Part shown: positions 1-8,834 of the stretch, piece by piece
Layout: the number at the start of each line of letters is the position of its first letter
Numbering within the stretch: the first letter of the stretch is position 1
NCBI RefSeq assembly: GCF_003932785.1
Contig: NZ_RQYT01000004.1
Location: 94,364 to 158,363 of the forward strand
Reading direction: 5' to 3'
Source: Arachnia propionica
GTDB lineage: Bacteria; Actinomycetota; Actinomycetes; Propionibacteriales; Propionibacteriaceae
DNA length: 64,000 nucleotides
Program-made: the position numbers and the translations under genes
Notes under the pieces: generated by a model
Told to the model about the DNA's origin: nothing
The model's input: the letters and a program-made list of their open reading frames with translations, nothing else
Database searches by the model: none

Positions 1-1242
1 GCCGATGGTCAGGCCGTCGATGGCGGCCGGTTTGCCGGTGCCATCGGAGACGACCCCCTCCATCATCTGCCGCAGCAGGGCGGCGTTGTTGGCGCTGAGC
101 GGCTCACCCATCCGCTCCGGGGTGACGGTCTGGACGATCTTGAGGTCGTTGCCGGCGACGGTTCTCACCAGGTGGGGGCGCATCAGCACCCCGTCGTTCG
201 CGATCGCCGCCGTCACCATCGCCATCTGCAACGGCGACGACGCGACCTCGTACTGCCCGATGGAACTGAGCGCCAGCTGGGCCTCGTCGAGTTCCTTCGG
301 GAACCGGGACGTCGCCGACGGCAGGTCGATGCGCGGGTCCGAGTTGAACCCGAACCGCTCAGCCATGCTGCGTACCTTGTCGGCGCCGAGTTCGACGCCG
401 AGGATGCCGAAGGAGGTGTTGCAGGAGGTGGCGAGCGCCGCCGCCAGGGTGATACGGGTGCCACCGCAGTTGGTGGAGTTGCCCATCGAGTGCGACGATC
501 CGGGCAGCCGGTAGCTGGCGGGGGCGTCGACCTCGGACGACGGCTGCAGGCCCGCCTCCAGGGCGGCGGCCGCGATGACGAGCTTGAACGTCGAACCGGG
601 TGGATAGACCTCGCGGACGGCCCGATTCTTCAACGGCTCCGAGGGGTCGTTGAGCAGCTGCTCCCAGTTGGCGGACTCGGTGGCATAGTCGAGGTTCGTC
701 AGCAGGTTCGGGTCGTAGGTGGGGCTGGAGACCAGCGCCAGCACCTCGCCGGTGGTGTAGTCGATGGCGACGGCGGCCCCCTGCTTGTTCCCGAGCGCCT
801 CGACAGCGGCCTTCTGCGCCGCCGGGTTGAGGGTGGTGTTGAGGGTGGCTCCCACCGGCTGCCGCCCCGTCAGCAGGTCGATGATGCGGTTGAGGGTCTG
901 CGACGAATCGGTCCCCGACAGTTCCTCGTTCCAGGAACGCTCCAGCTCCTGCCGACCGTAGGTGTAGGAGTACCAGCCCGTCACCGACGACCACGTGGTG
1001 CCCTGCGGGAAGGTGCGCTCCCAAGGGTACCTGCCGTCGGAGGGGACGCTCACCGCGATCGGGTCGTTGCCGACGAGGATCGCGCCGCGACTCGTCGAGA
1101 ACTCCGCATCCCTGACCCGCTTGTTGCGGGAGTCGGCGTTGAGCTGGGCCTGGGGCCCGATGCTGATCCACGTGATGTTGACCAGCAGGGCCGTGAGGAG
1201 CAGCCCGATGAACAGGCTGACCTTCCGCAGGGGTCCGTTCAT
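1..1242 (-). CDS. pbpA: Penicillin-binding protein PbpA (transpeptidase), 3' end missing
   Basis: Class B penicillin-binding protein that cross-links peptidoglycan outside the membrane, normally with the RodA/FtsW glycosyltransferase encoded just upstream. One N-terminal membrane segment lies at about residues 7-27. The serine motif STFK (S217-K220) follows the PPG tripeptide and the SxN motif SCN is at 273-275; the KTG motif would lie beyond the left edge. The frame is open to base 1, so the last part is absent because of the window edge, not mutation. The ATG at 1242 overlaps the rodA stop codon by 4 nt (ATGA), which fixes the start and implies translational coupling. It is the fifth gene of the operon; pknA and pknB usually follow in Actinobacteria. 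Confidence 0.95.
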   Translation of the reverse strand, partial: MNGPLRKVSLFIGLLLTALLVNITWISIGPQAQLNADSRNKRVRDAEFSTSRGAILVGNDPIAVSVPSDGRYPWERTFPQGTTWSSVTGWYSYTYGRQELERSWNEELSGTDSSQTLNRIIDLLTGRQPVGATLNTTLNPAAQKAAVEALGNKQGAAVAIDYTTGEVLALVSSPTYDPNLLTNLDYATESANWEQLLNDPSEPLKNRAVREVYPPGSTFKLVIAAAALEAGLQPSSEVDAPASYRLPGSSHSMGNSTNCGGTRITLAAALATSCNTSFGILGVELGADKVRSMAERFGFNSDPRIDLPSATSRFPKELDEAQLALSSIGQYEVASSPLQMAMVTAAIANDGVLMRPHLVRTVAGNDLKIVQTVTPERMGEPLSANNAALLRQMMEGVVSDGTGKPAAIDGLTIG

Positions 1243-2633
1243 CGTGCCAACACCGCCGTCCCGTCGCTCGGTTCCAGCAACTCCTGGGGGGTGGCCGTCG
1301 CCCGCTGCGGCATCCGCGCCCGGTGCGAGACCACGATGAGGATCCCCACGATCATCCAGTTCGCGATCATCGATGAGCCGCCCTTCGACATGAACGGCGT
1401 CGTCAACCCCGTCAACGGCAGGAGCCGCGTGATGCCGCCGATGATGGCGAAGACCTGCAGCGCGAACGTGAACGACAGCCCGCCGGCGAGCAGCTTGCCG
1501 TAGCCGTCGGGGCAGATGAGGGCGGTCTTCATGCCGCGGGAGACGATGATCCCGTACACGACGACGATGCCCATGAGCCCCACGAGCCCCATCTCCTCGG
1601 CGAGGCTCGCCGCGATGAAGTCATCCTTCGGCAGCGGCGTCAGCCCGGGGCGCCCCTGACCCCAACCCCGGCCGAACAGCCCACCCCAGGCCATGCCGAA
1701 CTGGGCCGAGATCACCTGGTAGTTCGCGTCGTAGTTGCTGAACGGGTCCAGCCACGCGTTGATCCGTCTGGGCACGTGATGGGTGAAGTTCGCGGCCAGG
1801 ACCCCGGCCGTCAGGAAGCCCACACCGGCCAGGATCGGCCAGGCGGGTCGTTGGGTGGCGATGTAGATCATCACGGTGAACATCCCGAAGAACAGCATCG
1901 CGGTGCCGAGATCGTTCTGGAACACCATGATTCCCAGGGCGATGAGCCACATCATCGCGATCGGGCCGAGATCCCTGGCCCGCGGGAAGTCGATGCCCGC
2001 GAACCGTCGCCCCGCCAACGCCAGGACGTCCTTCTTCTCGTAGAAGTAGGCCGCGAACCCGACGGCGAGCAGGATCTTCGCGACCTCTGCGGGCTGGAAG
2101 CTGAACGCCCCGATGCGGATCCAGATCCTGGCACCGCCTGATGCCCGGCCGATGACGGGTAGCAGCGGCAGCAGCAGCATCACGAGGCTGCCGAGGAACA
2201 TGAGGTAGGGGAAGCGTTGGAGTCGACGATGGTCGCGCAGGAACACCAGCACCGCGACGAACAGCGCCAGCCCCAGCGCCGTCCAGATCACCTGGCGGGC
2301 GGCGTCGTGCCGGACGGGGTCCGTCACCTGGTCGAGCCTGGCGATCATCGCCAGGCCCAGCCCGTTGAGGAGCATCACCGCGGGCAGGATCACCGGGTCG
2401 GCGTAGGGTGCCTTCCAGCGCACCACGAGGTGGGCCACCAGAGCCATCGCGAACCAGATCCCCGCACCCCAGGCGAGATCCGGCGGCAACGCCCCGTGGA
2501 TGTTGAGGTGGCTGATGATCCACCCGCCCAGCCCGAAGGAACAGGACATCGCCAACAGCATCAACTCGACGCCGCGGCGGCGCCGAAAGACGATGTACTC
2601 GCCCGTGGCTGAGGGCTGCTGGGTCACCGACAT
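1239..2633 (-). CDS. rodA: FtsW/RodA/SpoVE-family peptidoglycan glycosyltransferase
   Basis: Polytopic SEDS protein of 464 aa that polymerises lipid II into glycan strands in partnership with PbpA. The sequence shows about ten hydrophobic segments and the conserved C-terminal SEDS stretch PLTGLTTPFMSKGGSS. The frame stays open upstream, but the ATG at 2633 overlaps the pstP stop codon (ATGA) and gives an N-terminus of normal length, so it was chosen. Both ends are coupled by 4-nt overlaps, as in the corresponding mycobacterial operon. By context it is the elongation paralogue rather than the division-specific FtsW; the sequence alone does not separate the two. Confidence 0.95.
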   Translation of the reverse strand: MSVTQQPSATGEYIVFRRRRGVELMLLAMSCSFGLGGWIISHLNIHGALPPDLAWGAGIWFAMALVAHLVVRWKAPYADPVILPAVMLLNGLGLAMIARLDQVTDPVRHDAARQVIWTALGLALFVAVLVFLRDHRRLQRFPYLMFLGSLVMLLLPLLPVIGRASGGARIWIRIGAFSFQPAEVAKILLAVGFAAYFYEKKDVLALAGRRFAGIDFPRARDLGPIAMMWLIALGIMVFQNDLGTAMLFFGMFTVMIYIATQRPAWPILAGVGFLTAGVLAANFTHHVPRRINAWLDPFSNYDANYQVISAQFGMAWGGLFGRGWGQGRPGLTPLPKDDFIAASLAEEMGLVGLMGIVVVYGIIVSRGMKTALICPDGYGKLLAGGLSFTFALQVFAIIGGITRLLPLTGLTTPFMSKGGSSMIANWMIVGILIVVSHRARMPQRATATPQELLEPSDGTAVLAR

Positions 2634-4036
2634 CAGCAGGCCTCGGGGTCGGCTTCCTCCGCGGCCGTCGGGGTGACGGCGGCGAGCACGGTCGGGTAGT
2701 TCTGCTGGCCGGGGGTCTGTGCGGTGGCCGTCGCATCCGGCGGGGGCGCGGACACCGTGGGCAGGGGGTCGGTCCCCGGCGGCGGGGAGGGGAGGCTGGG
2801 CGACGGCGACAGGGCGCGTTCCCGCCGCACGGCTGCGCAGCGCCTCGCGTAGTCGTCGAGGGTGTCGGCGGTGTGTCGGGCGCCCTCGAGGCTGTCCGAG
2901 CCGATCGTGTTGGCCACCAGCCGCTGGTAGTAGACGGGCAGGTCCTCGACGAGGGTGCCGCGGCGCTCGACGAGATGGTTGAGCTCCCGGCCGAGCAGCG
3001 CCCCCGGCAACCCGTTGTAGATGGCGACGTGCCCATCGAACTCGGCGATGAAGTACCGCGACGAGCTGTAGATCCGCACCCCCCACACGGCCCCGCCGAT
3101 GAGCAGCAGCGCCGCGAGGACCACCGCCAGCGGCGGCGCCCAGCGTCGTTTCGTGTCGCTCGGCGCGTAGCGGGCGTTCTCCTCGACGCCGTGCTCGGTC
3201 TCGTCCTCCGCAACCGGGGGCTCCGGGTAGCCCTCGTCGTCGGCGACGGTGACCGTCGGGATGCGCCGCTCCAGCGCCGAACCGGCGAGCACCCCGTCGC
3301 GCCCATCCAGCTCGTCGCTCTGCGGGACGACCCGGGCCAGCACCAGGGAGATGTTGTCGTAGCCCCCCAGCTGGTTGGCCCGCGCCGCCAGCTGCTTCAC
3401 GGCCTTGTCCAGGTCGTCCCCGGCCATGAGCCGGTGCAGCTCCTCCTCATCGACCAGCCCGGACAGTCCGTCGGAGCAGAACAGCAGGACGTCGCCCTCC
3501 CGGGCGTCCAGCTCGAAGAAGTCGGGGTCGGTGCCGTCGGCGCCGTTGAGGACCTTGAGGATGAGGGAACGGTGCGGATGCGACGCCGCCTGCTCCGGCG
3601 TGAGCCGTCCCTCGTCGATGAGCGCCTGCACCCACGAGTGGTCGTGGGTGAGCTGCTTGAGTTCGCCGTCGCGCAGCAGGTAGCCGCGCGAGTCGCCGAT
3701 GTGGGCGACGCCGAGCATCGAGCCGGAGAACGCCGCCCCGCAGAACGTCGTCCCCATGCCGTCGAACTCGGGATTCCACTGCACCAGGTCGGCGAGCCGG
3801 TCGTTGGCTCGTTGCATCACCCCGGCCATGTGCTCCAGGAGATGCTCGTCACCCAGCCGACGATCGCTGGAGTGCGCCTCCTTCGCGGCCACGGCGGAGG
3901 CGAGGTCCCCAGCGGCGGCGCCGCCCATCCCGTCGGCGACGAGCAGCATGTGCGGGCTCGCGTAGGCGGCGTCCTGGTTGTTCTGACGCACCCGCCCCAC
4001 CTCGGAGTGGACGCGGAAGTCGAGGGAGAACGTCAC
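2633..4036 (-). CDS. pstP: PP2C-family Ser/Thr protein phosphatase PstP
   Basis: Membrane-anchored metal-dependent phosphatase (467 aa) that reverses phosphorylation by PknA/PknB on cell-wall and division proteins. The catalytic domain covers residues 1-237, with metal-binding aspartates visible as D35 in VADGMGG, D189 in CSDGL and D227 in GYDNIS. A linker of about 60 residues leads to one membrane segment (about 300-320) and a Pro/Ser-rich extracytoplasmic tail of about 140 residues. The start is GTG at 4036, 1 nt after the fhaB stop codon, and the stop overlaps rodA. Operon position and domain order match the mycobacterial enzyme. Confidence 0.95.
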   Translation of the reverse strand: MTFSLDFRVHSEVGRVRQNNQDAAYASPHMLLVADGMGGAAAGDLASAVAAKEAHSSDRRLGDEHLLEHMAGVMQRANDRLADLVQWNPEFDGMGTTFCGAAFSGSMLGVAHIGDSRGYLLRDGELKQLTHDHSWVQALIDEGRLTPEQAASHPHRSLILKVLNGADGTDPDFFELDAREGDVLLFCSDGLSGLVDEEELHRLMAGDDLDKAVKQLAARANQLGGYDNISLVLARVVPQSDELDGRDGVLAGSALERRIPTVTVADDEGYPEPPVAEDETEHGVEENARYAPSDTKRRWAPPLAVVLAALLLIGGAVWGVRIYSSSRYFIAEFDGHVAIYNGLPGALLGRELNHLVERRGTLVEDLPVYYQRLVANTIGSDSLEGARHTADTLDDYARRCAAVRRERALSPSPSLPSPPPGTDPLPTVSAPPPDATATAQTPGQQNYPTVLAAVTPTAAEEADPEAC

Positions 4037-4037
4037 G

Positions 4038-4499
4038 TCACACCTCCAGCCTCATCATGGTGCGGCCGATGCGCAGGATGTCGTCGACGGTCATGGGGGT
4101 CGGCTGCGTCAGCCGGGTCCCGTTGAGGTACGTGCCGTTGGTGGAGTTCAGATCCGTCACCACCCAGGTCTCCGCGTCGCGCTGGTTGAGCTGCGCATGA
4201 CGCGAGGACGCGTAGTCGTCGTCGAGGAGGATGGTCGAGTCCGCGGTCCGACCCAGGTTGATGGTGGGGGCCACGGGCACCGACAGCCCCTGCTGCGCCC
4301 CCTGCGTGATCGCGAACCGCGTCGGGACCCGGCCGCCGCCACGCCGCCTGACCGGGGCGGGCTCCGACGGGGGCAGGTCCGTGACCTTGACCTTCCGGCC
4401 GAACAGGTCCTTGCGGATGACATCGGCGATCACGAAGATGAACAGCCACAACAGGGCCAGGAAGACGATCTTGATCGCCGCGGCGATGAGGTCGGACAT
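4038..4499 (-). CDS. fhaB: FHA-domain membrane protein FhaB/FipA
   Basis: Small phosphothreonine reader of 153 aa. An N-terminal membrane segment (about residues 5-28) and a basic linker precede a C-terminal FHA domain (about 75-150) with the signature elements GR, SSRHA and NSTNGT. In mycobacteria the orthologue links FtsZ or peptidoglycan synthases to Ser/Thr kinase signalling. It starts 6 nt after the fhaA stop and ends 1 nt before pstP, so it is translated within the operon. Confidence 0.93.
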   Translation of the reverse strand: MSDLIAAAIKIVFLALLWLFIFVIADVIRKDLFGRKVKVTDLPPSEPAPVRRRGGGRVPTRFAITQGAQQGLSVPVAPTINLGRTADSTILLDDDYASSRHAQLNQRDAETWVVTDLNSTNGTYLNGTRLTQPTPMTVDDILRIGRTMMRLEV

Positions 4500-4505
4500 C
4501 GATGC

Positions 4506-5210
4506 TCAGGCCTCCGTCGGCGAATGCACCAGCATCCTCGTGTTGCCGATCTCGATCCGCGACCCGTCCCCGAGCCGGGCGCGCTGCACCCTGGCCCCGT
4601 CGACGAGCACGCCGTTGGTGGAGCCGAGGTCCTCGATGGTGATGGTGAGGTTCCCCGGCACCCCGGACACCGACACCAGGGCGTGGCGACGCGACACCCC
4701 CGGGTCGTTGATCCTGAGATCCGCGTCGGAGCCGCGCCCCACCACCAGACCCGGCGGGACCAGCGGGTGCCGTACCCCCGCGACCTCCAGCACGAGGGGG
4801 GCGTTGCCGGGGCGACGCATCGGGGCCCGTCCCGGATCGGAGGCCACCGCTCGGCTCGTGATCTTGAACTGCCCCGTCGTCAACCCCTGGTCGAGGACGT
4901 AGAGGATCTGGATGGGGCCGTTGAAGACGTAGGAACGCTCGGCGGCGTGTTCCCGGATCGTCGGGGTGATCTCCGCGTTCAGCGTCTTCGAGTAGGGAAA
5001 CAGCCGGTTGTAGTCGTGCGGCGAGAGCGCCACCGTGAACGAGTTCGGCACCAGCCGACGGTCGCGGCTCAGCAGCTTCGCCTCGGCGTCGAGCTCCCGC
5101 TGGATCCCGGCAGCGATCTCCACGGGCTGGACGTCACCCTTGAAGGCGCGGGCGAAGACCTTGTCCACGGCAGCGCCGATTCTCTTCTCGGCACGGTCGA
5201 AAACTCCCAT
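4506..5210 (-). CDS. fhaA: FhaA: DUF3662 plus FHA-domain protein
   Basis: First gene of the growth operon, 234 aa. The N-terminal DUF3662 domain (about residues 1-115, starting MGVFDRAEKRI) is followed by a short linker and a C-terminal FHA domain (about 150-232) with GRG, SRRHA and GSTNGV. The mycobacterial protein binds phosphorylated MurJ/MviN and PknB. The linker is far shorter than the repeat-rich linker of M. tuberculosis FhaA. A good Shine-Dalgarno (AGGAAGG) lies just upstream of the ATG at 5210. Confidence 0.93.
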   Translation of the reverse strand: MGVFDRAEKRIGAAVDKVFARAFKGDVQPVEIAAGIQRELDAEAKLLSRDRRLVPNSFTVALSPHDYNRLFPYSKTLNAEITPTIREHAAERSYVFNGPIQILYVLDQGLTTGQFKITSRAVASDPGRAPMRRPGNAPLVLEVAGVRHPLVPPGLVVGRGSDADLRINDPGVSRRHALVSVSGVPGNLTITIEDLGSTNGVLVDGARVQRARLGDGSRIEIGNTRMLVHSPTEA

Positions 5211-5339
5211 TCACCTTCCTCTCGACGTCGCCAGCTTAGAGGTTCGAGTCAGCAATGGCATCCATCGAGGGTCTTCCACTGCGCGGAATGCCCCTCGTCC
5301 CCTCCCGGGGTGTGCCCTGTCAGGATGCCACGGGACGGG
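5211..5339 (-). promoter_or_regulatory. Leader and putative promoter of the fhaA-pbpA operon
   Basis: The 129-nt space upstream of fhaA carries a TAAGCT box at 5233-5238 (minus strand), which fits the actinobacterial -10 consensus TAnnnT, with the fhaA ribosome site downstream of it. No convincing -35 is visible. The same CTCTAAGCTG string occurs before the glutamine-synthetase-family gene at 38.4 kb. Confidence 0.4.
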
Positions 5340-6335
5340 TCAGCGCCCGAACGTCGCGGCGTAGGCCTCGAGGATCGCGGCCGCCCCCTCGACGGCGCTG
5401 AGCCGTTCCGCGTCGAGGTCGGCCTCCACTCGGTCAGCGACCTCCCGGACCTCGGGTGAGGTGCGGAGCCGCTGCACGACCTCCTGCTCCACCATGTTCC
5501 ACAGCCAGGCGCGCTGCTGCTCGAGGCGGCGGGTGGTGAGTTCGCCGGCGCTCTCCAGTTCCGCCCGGTGTTTCTCCACCGTCGACCACAGGTCGTCCAG
5601 GCCCGCCCCGGTGTACGAGGAGCAGGTCAGCACGGGGGCACGTCGCTTCGACTCGTCGCTGGAGATCAGTTTCATGGCGATGCTGAGCTCCCGGGCCGAC
5701 ACCCGGGCCGCCTGCTCGTTGTCGCCGTCGGCCTTCGTGATGGCGATGACGTCCGCGAGCTCCAGGATGCCGCGCTTGATGCCCTGCAGCTGGTCGCCGG
5801 TGCGGGCGACGTGGAGGAACAGGAACGTGTCGACCATGCCGGCGACCGCCACCTCCGACTGCCCGACCCCGACGGTCTCCACCAGCACGACGTCGTAACC
5901 GGCGGCCTCGAGCACCAGCATCGACTCGCGGGTGGCTCGGGCGACGCCGCCGAGATGCCCGGCCGACGGGGAGGGGCGCACGAAGGCGGCCTCCCGGTTC
6001 GCGAGCTCGCCCATGCGGGTGCGGTCGCCGAGGATGGAGCCGCCCGTGCGGGTCGAGGAGGGGTCGACGGCCAGCACCGCCACCTGGTGGCCGTGCTCGT
6101 CGATGAGTTTCGTGCCCATCGCGTTGATGAACGTGGACTTCCCGGCTCCGGGGACCCCGGAGATGCCGACACGGAACGCCCGGCCCGTGTGGGGGGCCAG
6201 CAGTTGCAGCAGTTCGTGGGCCTGCTCCCGGTGCTGCGGCTTCAGTGACTCGACCAGCGTGATCGCCCGGGCCACATGCCCTCGGGATCCCTCGACGACG
6301 TTCTCTGCCAGCTCTGCCACACTGAGATTCCGCAT
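5340..6335 (-). CDS. meaB: MeaB/ArgK-family G-protein chaperone of methylmalonyl-CoA mutase
   Basis: GTPase of 331 aa that loads and protects the B12-dependent methylmalonyl-CoA mutase, the key enzyme of the propionate pathway. Visible are the P-loop GVPGAGKST (60-68), the switch region TGGSILGDRTRM, ETVGVGQSE, and TKAD in place of NKxD. The open frame extends further upstream, but ATG 6335 (MRNLSVAEL) is supported by a TAGGCT box exactly 7 nt before it, suggesting a leaderless transcript. The mutase genes are not in this window. Confidence 0.92.
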   Translation of the reverse strand: MRNLSVAELAENVVEGSRGHVARAITLVESLKPQHREQAHELLQLLAPHTGRAFRVGISGVPGAGKSTFINAMGTKLIDEHGHQVAVLAVDPSSTRTGGSILGDRTRMGELANREAAFVRPSPSAGHLGGVARATRESMLVLEAAGYDVVLVETVGVGQSEVAVAGMVDTFLFLHVARTGDQLQGIKRGILELADVIAITKADGDNEQAARVSARELSIAMKLISSDESKRRAPVLTCSSYTGAGLDDLWSTVEKHRAELESAGELTTRRLEQQRAWLWNMVEQEVVQRLRTSPEVREVADRVEADLDAERLSAVEGAAAILEAYAATFGR

Positions 6336-6384
6336 GGCAACGAGCCTAGCCCCACCCGTCATGCCGGTGGCGGCACCCCACCCG

Positions 6385-7365
6385 TCAGCGCTGGGACAGC
6401 CCGTCGATGTGGTGCATGATGACGCCGTCGTAGCCGAGCATTGCCCAGTCCTCCTCATAGGCGCCGATGTTCGGCTCGTTGGCGCGGCCCTCGACGTTGT
6501 TGAGCAGCAGCGTCGGGAAGTCCACGCCGCACTCGTAGGCGTGCGGGTACACCCCGCCGAAACGCGGGTTGACCTCCAGGATCGACCAGCCGTCGGGGGT
6601 GGAGAAGAGGTCCACGTCGATGGTGCCGCGGAAGCCGCACCGCTTCACGAAGTCCGCGACGAGGGCGAACAGGGACTCGTCCTTGAAGGACACCGACTTG
6701 TCGGCCGTCCCGGCGCGCATCCGCAGCTTCTTCTTCGCGAACATGGACACGACCTCGCCGGAGACCATGTCGACGTAGACGTCCACGTCCACGGGCTCGC
6801 CCGGCAGGAACTCCTGGATGATGAGGTCCGGGGTGGTCGCGAAGGCCTGGTCCAGCTGCCCGCGGTCGTCGATCCTGGCGATCCCCGCCGAGGCGGAGCC
6901 GGTGCGGGACTTCACGAACAGCGGGAACTGCGCCACGCCCGCGTCGAGGTCCGCGTGGCAGGCCTCCAAGGAGATCCAGGACCGCGGCGTCGGGAGCCCC
7001 TCCGCCTGCAACCACTCGAACATCAGCCACTTGTCGAAGGCGCGCTCCACCACCTCGGCGGGGGAGATCATGACCTTCACGCCGATCGCCTCGAACTCGT
7101 CGACGTGGCGGGCGAGCAGGCTCAGCTCCGGGTCCAGCAGCGACAGGACCACCGCGATCTGGTCCTCGCGGCAGATGCGGAGGATCGTCGGCAGGTACTC
7201 GGGGTCGTTGATGAGGGGGACGACGTGGTGGCCGTCGGCCGCGTACAGGGCAGGGGCCAGCTCGGAGGCGTCGGTGGTGATGACGCGTCCCCGCCCGGCC
7301 AGGGCCCGTCGGAAGTAGGACACCGTCTGCACGCGGCTGCCCGCGGTCAGGATCAGGACGTTCAT
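6385..7365 (-). CDS. ATP-grasp enzyme related to the CarB carboxylase-ligase fold
   Basis: Protein of 326 aa that should use ATP to activate a carboxylate and join it to an amine. The N-terminal pre-ATP-grasp fold begins MNVLILTAGSR; the ATP-grasp core includes PLFVKSRTGSAS, IIQEFLPGEPVDVDVYVD and the metal-binding end EVNPRFGG. The substrate is unknown. A strong Shine-Dalgarno (GAGAGGAG) precedes the ATG at 7365 and the gene starts 17 nt after the PLP decarboxylase, so the two form an operon divergent from a nucleotide-sugar cassette. I infer a role in decorating a surface polysaccharide with an amino compound. Confidence 0.8.
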   Translation of the reverse strand: MNVLILTAGSRVQTVSYFRRALAGRGRVITTDASELAPALYAADGHHVVPLINDPEYLPTILRICREDQIAVVLSLLDPELSLLARHVDEFEAIGVKVMISPAEVVERAFDKWLMFEWLQAEGLPTPRSWISLEACHADLDAGVAQFPLFVKSRTGSASAGIARIDDRGQLDQAFATTPDLIIQEFLPGEPVDVDVYVDMVSGEVVSMFAKKKLRMRAGTADKSVSFKDESLFALVADFVKRCGFRGTIDVDLFSTPDGWSILEVNPRFGGVYPHAYECGVDFPTLLLNNVEGRANEPNIGAYEEDWAMLGYDGVIMHHIDGLSQR

Positions 7366-7382
7366 GGGGGTCTCCTCTCGGC

Positions 7383-8567
7383 TCACCAGGTGTTCCCGGC
7401 CAGGTACTCGTCGACGCCCCAGCGCTTGCGCACCTCGGTGAGGGAGCCGTCGGTCAGGCGAGCATAGACCCGGGGGAGGTACTGGATGAACAGGGGGTTG
7501 AACGTCATCGTGTAGCTGCCGACCTTGTGGTAGACGATCCGGTCGCCCTCGCTCAGCCGGGGGGCGTCCGTCAGGGTCATGAGGCGGTCGTTGTCGAGGC
7601 AGGTGAAACCGGAGACGATCTGCGGCGTCGCGCACGCCTCGCCGTCGGAGACGACGGTGTGCTCGTAGGCCGACTTCCGCAGGAAGGGGTCCAGGTTGGT
7701 CCGGGAGCCGTCCGTGACCACGATGACGTGGTCCTGGACCGGCTTGGCGTCGATGACGGAGGTGTGAAGGTCGAAGGGCACCGCGACGAGGGCGGCCCCC
7801 GGCTCCAGGATGAGACGGGTGCGCGTCGGGTCGACGGCGTCGCCGACGGCCTCGCGGATCGCGGTGACGTACTCGTCGGGGGTGGGGAATCGGTCCGAGT
7901 CGCCGCCGAAGAAGCCGCCTCCCATGTCCAGCCATTCGAGGTCGAGGCCGTGGCGGGCGATGATGTCCCGGGCGGTGCGGCCGGCGGAGACGTAGGTGTC
8001 CAGCGCCCGGGTCAGCGAGGTGACGTGCAGGTGCAGCCCGGCGATCCGCACCCCCGCGTCCCGCAGCTCGGCGACGGCCGAGTCGAGGTCGCCGTTGTCG
8101 ACGTGGAAGCCGAAGCGCAGCCCCGCCGCGGCGGAGGCGGTGTGGTCGGGGGCGTCGCGGTCGACGTCCCAGTTGACCCGCAGCCCCACCCCGTCGACGC
8201 GTTCGCCCCGGGCGGCCCGTTCGATGACCCAGCGCAGCTCGCGGCGGGAGTCGAGGTTGACGACGGCGCCGACGTCGAGGGCGGCGGCCAGGAGCTCGGG
8301 GGTCTTCACGGGCCCGTTGACGACGACGCGCGCCGGTTCGTGCCCCGTGCGGAGCGCCAGCTCCCACTCCTCCGCGGAGACGATCTCGGCGGGGACGTCG
8401 TGTCGGCCCATCCACTCGACCAGCCACGGCAGCGAGTTGGTCTTCACCGAGTAGGTGAGGGTCGAGTTCGGCCACCCCCGGTCAAGGGCTTCCCGGAAGG
8501 AGCGGACCTGACGCAGCAGCAGGGCCTCGTCGACGACGAAGGCGGGGGTCTCGATGGGGGTGTGCAT
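7383..8567 (-). CDS. Fold-III PLP-dependent decarboxylase (DAP/ornithine decarboxylase family)
   Basis: Alanine-racemase-fold PLP enzyme of 394 aa. The cofactor lysine sits in TYSVKTNS near residue 47. Other family marks are the barrel motif LEWLDMGGGFFGG and the phosphate-binding LEPGAALVAV (usually EPGR). The usual HxGS is HVTS here, and C-terminal residues expected for a housekeeping LysA are not clearly present, so I do not call it lysA. The ATG at 8567 has GGAGAG upstream. The product would be an amine or diamine, which could be the substrate of the ATP-grasp enzyme encoded next. Confidence 0.8.
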   Translation of the reverse strand: MHTPIETPAFVVDEALLLRQVRSFREALDRGWPNSTLTYSVKTNSLPWLVEWMGRHDVPAEIVSAEEWELALRTGHEPARVVVNGPVKTPELLAAALDVGAVVNLDSRRELRWVIERAARGERVDGVGLRVNWDVDRDAPDHTASAAAGLRFGFHVDNGDLDSAVAELRDAGVRIAGLHLHVTSLTRALDTYVSAGRTARDIIARHGLDLEWLDMGGGFFGGDSDRFPTPDEYVTAIREAVGDAVDPTRTRLILEPGAALVAVPFDLHTSVIDAKPVQDHVIVVTDGSRTNLDPFLRKSAYEHTVVSDGEACATPQIVSGFTCLDNDRLMTLTDAPRLSEGDRIVYHKVGSYTMTFNPLFIQYLPRVYARLTDGSLTEVRKRWGVDEYLAGNTW

Positions 8568-8660
8568 GGCTCTCCGTCGGACGTCGGGAACGGGACGCCC
8601 CGATCTTACCGGCGGGCGGCGCGGGGAAGGAGCGGAGCTGGAGGGGGGCGTCGGGGCGTG

Positions 8661-8737
8661 CATGAACCGCCGCTCTGCTTGCGCGAGCCGTCGTTTGAAA
8701 CGTTCCAAGCGAAGCGGGACGGCGGTTCGTGACCGTG
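8661..8737. repeat. Intergenic palindromic element, copy 1
   Basis: An element of about 77 bp with 12-bp imperfect terminal inverted repeats (CATGAACCGCCG and CGGCGGTTCGTG) and a central palindrome-like TTGAAACGTTCCAA. A second copy lies inverted at 38171-38248 with roughly 80% identity by eye. It sits between the divergent decarboxylase and wbpD-like genes. The AACGTT core resembles LacI-type operators, but the terminal repeats suggest a small mobile or REP-like element. Confidence 0.65.
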
Positions 8738-8791
8738 GCGGGTCCGTCGTCCGAGATCAGCCCTGCCGGGACAGTCGTCGCCAGGCGTGGC

Positions 8792-8797
8792 TAGACT
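8792..8797 (+). promoter_or_regulatory. Putative -10 of the wbpD-wbpE-wbpB operon
   Basis: TAGACT fits TAnnnT and lies 38 nt before the wbpD-like start, leaving room for a short leader containing the GAGAGG ribosome site. No clear -35 was seen. Confidence 0.4.
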
Positions 8798-8834
8798 GCG
8801 AGGCAGGCCCCATCCGATTCGAGAGGCGAACCCC

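Noticed and set aside
172..1503. Long open frames on the strand opposite the growth operon, for example 172-1503 and 2873-4126 on the plus strand
   Set aside because: In high-GC DNA the antisense of real genes stays open. These translations are Arg/Gly/His-rich, match no family and lack start signals.
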